NCBI GenBank assembly: GCA_029204225.1
Contig: CM055110.1
Span: 15,088,538 to 15,152,537 of the forward strand
DNA: 64,000 nt
Source: Diphasiastrum complanatum
Lineage: Eukaryota; Streptophyta; Lycopodiopsida; Lycopodiales; Lycopodiaceae
Direction: 5' to 3'
This document shows, piece after piece, positions 9,971 to 64,000 of this stretch (its first letter is position 1; each line of letters begins with the position of its first letter). Made by a program: the position numbers and the translations under genes. The notes under the pieces were generated by a model that had not been told where the DNA came from, did no database searches, and saw only the letters and a program-made list of their open reading frames with translations.

Positions 9971-12520
9971 TCGTGTGCCAACTGAATATGCCACTTTACT
10001 CTATACTTTTCCTACTGACCCGATTGTCATATCTCCTCGTCCTTCCACCTTCTCCTTTTTCACCCCGACTATGGTTTCTCTTGCCATTGAGAAAATGAAG
10101 ACCCATCGTGCTCGTGATATAGAAGACCTAGAGGCCGAACTGCTGATCCATGCTTCTGATATACTCTCACCTATTTTAGCCTCACTCCTTAATCAAGCCG
10201 TCATTTCTGGATTTCCCCTCACTTGGTGTACTAATATCATCCACCCCATTCATAAGAGTGGTGATCCCATGAAACCCGACAACTATCGTACCATTATGAT
10301 TGGGCACATTGTGGCTAAACTTTATGGCACTATCCTTCAGACATTGAACAGTTGTGAGGTAGAGACACGTCTACTACAAGTTTTGAGGCAGGCTGGCTTT
10401 AGGACATAGCACTCCACCACTGATCATGTGTTCACACTTCAAGCTATCATTGAGGAGGCCAGGTCCAGACATGAGAGAGTCTATTGTTGTTTTGTGGATC
10501 TCCGGAAAGCGTTTGACTCGGTCCCGCGTCATATGCTCATCCAGAGGTTGAGGGATCTTGATTTCTCCACTGATACCATATTGGCGGTCATGGCACTATA
10601 TGAGCAGGTTTGGGGATGCTTCAGATCGGAGGAGGGTCTTTCGGAGAGAGTTAGGAGTACTATTGAGGTGAAGCAGGGTTGCTCCCTCTCCCCCACACTC
10701 TTTGGTTTGTACATTGATGAGCTTGAGAGGGCCATCAATCAGTATGGTGGTATTGGCTCCAGGCTTGGTGATATACTCATTTCCATTCTACTTTACGCTG
10801 ATGACGTGGCATTGCTTTCTTCTTCTGGTGCGGGGCTATAGCGACATTTGGATACATTATAGGTCTTTGGAGACTTATTTGGTTTGACTGTGCATACTAG
10901 GAAAAACCCATATCATGATCTTTAATACCTCTAGGTACTTTATGTAGCGACAAGTGTTCACTCTAGGGGGACATCCACTTGATGTGGTATCCGCTTATAC
11001 TTATTTGGGGGTTTCCTTCACTGGTCCTGCTTTCAGTATGAGACACGCCACTATAGCTAGACTATGTAAGGGTCATGCCTCGTTAGTTAGCCTCAAGCGT
11101 TTCTGTTTCAGAAAGCACATTCGGGATGCCCCGAGTAAGTGTGACCTATTTGACACCATTGTTACACCCATAGCTATGTATGTAGCGGAGGCCTGGTGCA
11201 CTGGGATTCCCGAGTCAGAGTGGACTAGCATTTCTCATCTACAGATCAGTATGCTTGCACGTACGATCAGGGCCAAGCCATCTGTTCCTCACCAGATTAT
11301 ACTTGCTGAGTTTGCTGTTATTCCACTCTGAGTTGAGGCTATTTTCAGGTTGATCATATACATCCAGAGAGTGTTGAGTCTTCCAGCTTCACGTTACCCC
11401 TATATAGCTTTTCTCTCTTCTCAGCAGATTCATTATTAAGGTCATCAGCTTTCATGGTACTCCCTAGGCTTCTCGTCTCTTACGTACCTATGGCATGGAT
11501 ATCTCTGATTTACCAAAGGGATCCCATCAGTATATCAGGAGGGTTATCTATCAAGCGTATTCTCGAGTGGCATGGCAGGGGCTTTTGGGGGTCAAACCAG
11601 ACTTTTATCGCTCCAGTTTCCTAGAGCTAGACAGTGTTGGAGTCCCAGTTTTGCCTCTTTACCTGGATAGTGGACTTTCACATTGCCTCCGATTTACACT
11701 GGGACAATTTCGAGTTTCCTCACACCAGCTATATGTGGAGACCGGGCGTTTGTAGGGAATCCCTCACATGTGCAGACTTTGTCAGTTGTGTACACTAGGG
11801 GAGGTGGAGTCAGAGGAGCATTTTCTTTTTAGGTGCCCCATCTATTATGAGATCTGTGGACGTTATCACTGTCTTTTCCGTGATACTCCGGTCACATTGC
11901 GCTCACTCATTTCATATGTTGATCCTCGATGTGTTGCATTGATGCTGCGTGAGATGTTCCTCCTCCGTAGAGATATTTGTCAGAGAGATTGTGATGGATA
12001 CCATGACTCCCAACAGACCCAAATTACCTCCTTTTTTTCCAGGAGACGTTCCAGAGTAGATATTGATGCCAACACTTTGTCCGAGGATGAGTCAGATATC
12101 TTATCTCGGGATGTTCATCGTGATCGCCGACAACGTACCATTTCCAGACCATACACTATGGCTACACAGTGACTTCGCCTATCTAGAGCTCACACACGCC
12201 GGCCCTCCTTGTCAGCTCGGGCGTCATCATCATCATCATCCAATGATCCTGTGGTGACATGATACTGTCTATGCTACAGCTCAGATGGTTATGATTCCCG
12301 ATGTACCATATCTCAGACTTTCATGTCGTGAGAGTAGATGAGGTACTTTAGTTGTTTAGTCTTGTTAGGTTAATATCTAGTTGTTGTTATTGTTTGATTA
12401 TGGAGACATTTATATGCTCCGTCCAGTATCTATCACACTTGAGATGTACTTACTTTGTCTTATATGCCTTTTGGCATTAAAAGACGTTAATAAAGCTTTC
12501 TTTCTTTCTTTCTTTCTTAT
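9971..12520 (+). mobile_element. LINE copy E: 5'-truncated ORF2 with stops, full 3' end
   Basis: Starts upstream of the RT domain (YATLLYTFPTDP, FFTPTMVSLAIEKMKTHRAR). RT motifs FVDLRKAFDSVPRH, EVKQGCSLSPTLFGLYIDEL and YADD (10794-10805) are seen. Stops or frameshifts at about 10407, 10839, 10946, 11329, 11437 and 11753 break it. The tail holds the zinc knuckle (LCQLCTLGEVESEEHFLFRC, about 11780-11835) and ITSFFSRRRS. The 3' UTR has the stem-loop at 12457-12485 and a (CTTT)n tail at 12496-12518. Confidence 0.9.
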
Positions 12521-13554
12521 ATAATCTCTCTAGCCCTTGTGAAAACCCAAAAGCATGATGCAAAAGCTAAAGGCAAAAAGCTAATTACTACAGATGCATC
12601 CTATTTTGGGTAGAGACCATTATTGAATTGCTAAGTGTAAAAACATGTTCTAAACTAATCACTTCTTTTGGTATGTAGTAGTATTGTGGATTATTGTTTA
12701 CATTGTGAAGCATATGATGATCCTCCCTGATGTAGTAATCAAACATCTTGGTGTGTGGCATCATTGTGTTTCTAGCATCTTGAAGAATATAGAGCTACTG
12801 CAACTATTTCTATGATAGTGTGCAATATGTTATAAGTGTTAATGAGAATATTGTCTTTAGTATCCGCATATCCACCCTACTCTTTTCAAGCTATTGTGAT
12901 GCTTATTATGTCTTTGATGTTCTTTCTTTGTAAGATCTAGTCATGTGTGACATACTTTGTTATGTTCTTTGAATGATCGCATCTTGTTTAATATTGACTG
13001 ATCTGCATTTGCTAGTACTTGTGTTATCAAGTTATTGGTGGTATGCAAGCTTAGCTTGAGATGCACCTTAATGTCTCAACATTATTGCCATTATTTGTTC
13101 TTGTTTTGATCATTTGATGAATGTCACCTATGCATCTTATATCATTTTACAATATTCATAGGTTTGGCTAAGAGGTTATCCCATAGCCTATATATCTCCA
13201 TTAATTCTAACCTCTGCATTTGTGGAGTGTTGTTTAGATCCAGTGGTTCATTTAGTTTGATCCCTCTCTTTTTCATGTAGAGTTGTCATGAAAGAGGAAA
13301 TGCTATTATATCAATTTTGATTCATTCCCATGTTAAGTATTGTTCCATGCTTAACCATCAAACCAGGAAATATAAACAAGGCTACAGCATTTGGCAAGTT
13401 GAAAATGCTGTTGGATCTTTATTGCTTTTTATTGAAAAGTCATAGGAGAGAGTAATGCAAAAAATCTAGATCCATTGTAGAGTAGGATTGCTATGCTGTC
13501 AATGTCTGGTTGAATTCCATCTTAACTATGTTGAATGCTAAATTATCAAACCAG
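12521..13554. other. AT-rich intronic sequence upstream of VPS13 exon 1
   Basis: No coding exon, RNA gene or transposon domain was found here except the partial exon duplicate near 13355-13445. Because the exon at 13555 opens in mid-codon after an AG acceptor, this stretch and probably the LINE array to its left are intron. The previous exon is not in the window. Confidence 0.6.
13355..13445 (+). pseudogene. Partial upstream duplicate of VPS13 exon 1
   Basis: The stretch around 13361-13425 repeats 13549-13613 (CAAACCAG/GAAATA, ACAAGGCT, AGCATTTGG, TTGAAAATGC). It keeps the AG acceptor at 13365-13366 and translates as KYKQGYSIWQVENAVGS before running into a TAG about 75 nt later. It is a tandem partial duplication (offset about 188 bp) that cannot encode the full exon; inclusion would truncate the protein. 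Confidence 0.8.
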
Positions 13555-62176
<48,622 letters not shown>

Positions 62177-63115
62177 GTGTGTAAATTTTATATTCTGAGC
62201 ATGTCTTGCCATGGTCCCAAGTTTATCTAGCCATGGTCCAAGTTTGTCTTGTCAAAAGTCGTTTTATGCTCCTAGCTTATGGCATCTCATAAGTGCAATC
62301 CTAGTGAGTATTTTAGATTTTTGTTCTGACCAGATACGTACGCCGCAAAAATTTGCTTTTGGAACAGGATTTACCACACTCATGAAAAAATTAAGTTGAT
62401 TCAGATGAAGAGGTCAATTTTTGAAGCTCCTCCAATGCTAAAATTTTTATAATGCCTAGCATTTTTAACATTAAGAACTCTGTTGGATGATGCTTGTTAA
62501 ATAAAGTCAATAGCATGCACGTCCTTGTCTTCAAGCTAAATGCCATTCTGCAATAACCGTTTTGGGTGAACATTTGTAAATGGCGCTTAACAAAATGCAT
62601 ATCATAGCTATTAAGCTTAAGAGTGATTGTGCAAGGACATCGTTGAGAAAATTCTCGATGATGTTCGACAAGATGGATATATGTTGAGTAATCCTATGTT
62701 AAGGAAGCTGGAACATCGGAACTCAAATCTTGGCCCTTGCATACATACCATAATAGAACTGATTACCAGTGTGACTTGGTACCAATCCAAGCAGCTTGAG
62801 TACCTGTGACTTTCAAGGATTGCTCCTCCCTGAGACTCAGAGCATAAAACTAAGCTCTTGTACCACTGACATATGCTCAGGGAAGAACCCAGCCGTAAAC
62901 ATTGGCTACTTTGTGTGAGGAAAATCTCCAGAACCAAGTGGATTAATTTGTGAAATTCTTAAAGATCAGACAAAACAGAAGGATGCAGAATAGAGGCACT
63001 GTATTGAGGGGCCAAGATGCCCCCCTTTTTGGAATGGTTACTCCAATTTCCACACAAAAATCTCTTGAGATATAACTAGCATCAGCAAGTCTGTGACTTG
63101 TTTTGATTAGGCTAT
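62177..63115. other. Intron after VPS13 exon 27, nothing recognised
   Basis: About 940 bp after the GTGTGT donor. A short direct repeat (CCATGGTCCCAAGTTTATCT / CCATGGTCCAAGTTTGTCTT) lies at about 62210-62250. The next VPS13 exon was not found here. Confidence 0.5.
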
Positions 63116-64000
63116 GACCACGCTGTCATCACTGGTTTCCCTCCCTCTTGGTGCACCAATATCATTCATCATATCCACAAGAGCGGTGATTCCTTGAGAC
63201 CTGATAATTATTGCATCACGATCAAGCATGTCATCACAAAACTCTATGGTACCATCCTTCAATCTGCAGTGAGTACAGAGGCAGAGTCTAGGAGGCTACA
63301 CGCAATGGATCAGACAGATTTTAGAGCTCACTACTCTATTACCGATCACATCTTTACACTTCATTCCATCATTGAGCAGGCCAAGCAGAGACGTGAGAGA
63401 GTTTATTTTTGCTTTGTTGATTTCAGGAAATCCTTTGACTTGGTCCCATTACCCTTGCTTATTCAGAGATTGCAAGACTTAGGCTTCACTGCAGATACAG
63501 TTTTGGCAGTGATGGCTTTATATGAGAGAGTTTGAGATTGTTTCAGAGGTAGCATCTCAAATCCAGTGTTGAGCACTATTGGGGTCAAGGTTGTTCCCTT
63601 TCACCTACTTTATTTGGACTATACATTGATGAGCGTGAGGAGGTTATCAATCGGGATTCGAAACAATGGTTTGGGTTGTAGCCTTGGTGATATCTTGATT
63701 GCCATATTGTATATGTTGATGATGTAGCTCTATTATCACCGACTAGTGAGGGACTACAGAGACATTTGGACAGTCTGCATACATTTTGTGCTAGATGGGG
63801 ATTAGGTGAACATTTCGAAGACCAAAGTTATGGTCTTCAATGCTTCTAGATCCTTTATGCAGAGAGAGGAGTTTACCTTTGAGAATCCAGCCTCTAGAGG
63901 TGGTTTCATCTTATACTTACCCAGGGGTGCTTTTCAGTGGTCCTATGTTCAATATGTGACATGCAACCTTGGCCCGCCTGGGGAAAGGCCACGCCTCCTT
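63116..64000 (+). mobile_element. LINE copy M: RT region, runs off the right edge
   Basis: Reads AVITGFPPSWCTNIIHHIHK, VITKLYGTILQSAVSTEAES, FCFVDFRKSFDLVPLPL, GCSLSPTLFGLYIDE and YVDD (63712-63723), then the thumb to GKGHASL at the edge. Stops at about 63198, 63533 and several frameshifts after 63580 inactivate it. 5' truncated inside the RT domain, same orientation as VPS13. Confidence 0.88.

Overview
This window is repeat-rich nuclear DNA of a land plant. One host gene is recognisable: the C-terminal half of a plant-type VPS13 bridge-like lipid transfer protein, read on the + strand. I traced 27 exons from 13555 to 62176, joined by GT-AG introns plus one GC-AG intron, giving about 2,254 codons with every splice phase agreeing. 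Both ends of the gene lie outside the window. Introns of 18.1, 8.2, 7.1 and 3.6 kb stuffed with transposons point to a large-genome plant such as a fern or gymnosperm. That is inference; no organism-specific marker is present.

Layout: 1-845 holds a Ty1/copia gag relic. From 1255 to 12520 there is a head-to-tail array of non-LTR retrotransposons (LINEs) of one superfamily; the copy at 4230-9560 still has ORF1, endonuclease, reverse transcriptase and C-terminal zinc knuckle. VPS13 exons 1-6 lie at 13555-16258. Intron 6 holds two antisense LINEs, one with a 338-bp (AG)n tail, and a probable copia relic. Exon 7 is at 24485-24694. Intron 7 holds an unidentified protein relic, LINE ORF1/ORF2 pieces, a structurally complete chromodomain Ty3/gypsy element (29216-35431, LTRs identical by eye, 5-bp target duplication), a second gypsy-like element with gag and protease but no RT or integrase, and a 0.8-kb inverted repeat built from its 3' end. 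Exons 8-12 lie at 42777-45131. Intron 12 holds a gypsy RT scrap and a hAT transposase relic. Exons 13-22 lie at 52240-56763. Intron 22 holds a copia scrap. Exons 23-27 lie at 60343-62176, and another LINE runs off the right edge.

The LINEs share a 3'-terminal stem-loop (GTCTT..ATGCC-loop-GGCAT..AAGAC) followed by a (CT)n, (CTTT)n or similar microsatellite instead of poly(A). This explains most long microsatellites in the window. Several LINEs are chimeric or carry internal duplications.

No rRNA, tRNA, CRISPR array, bacterial-type operon or clear host promoter was seen. Apart from VPS13, everything identified is a mobile element or its debris; the intact chromovirus is the only element that looks young. 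Most other open frames are shadows of these features or of simple repeats.
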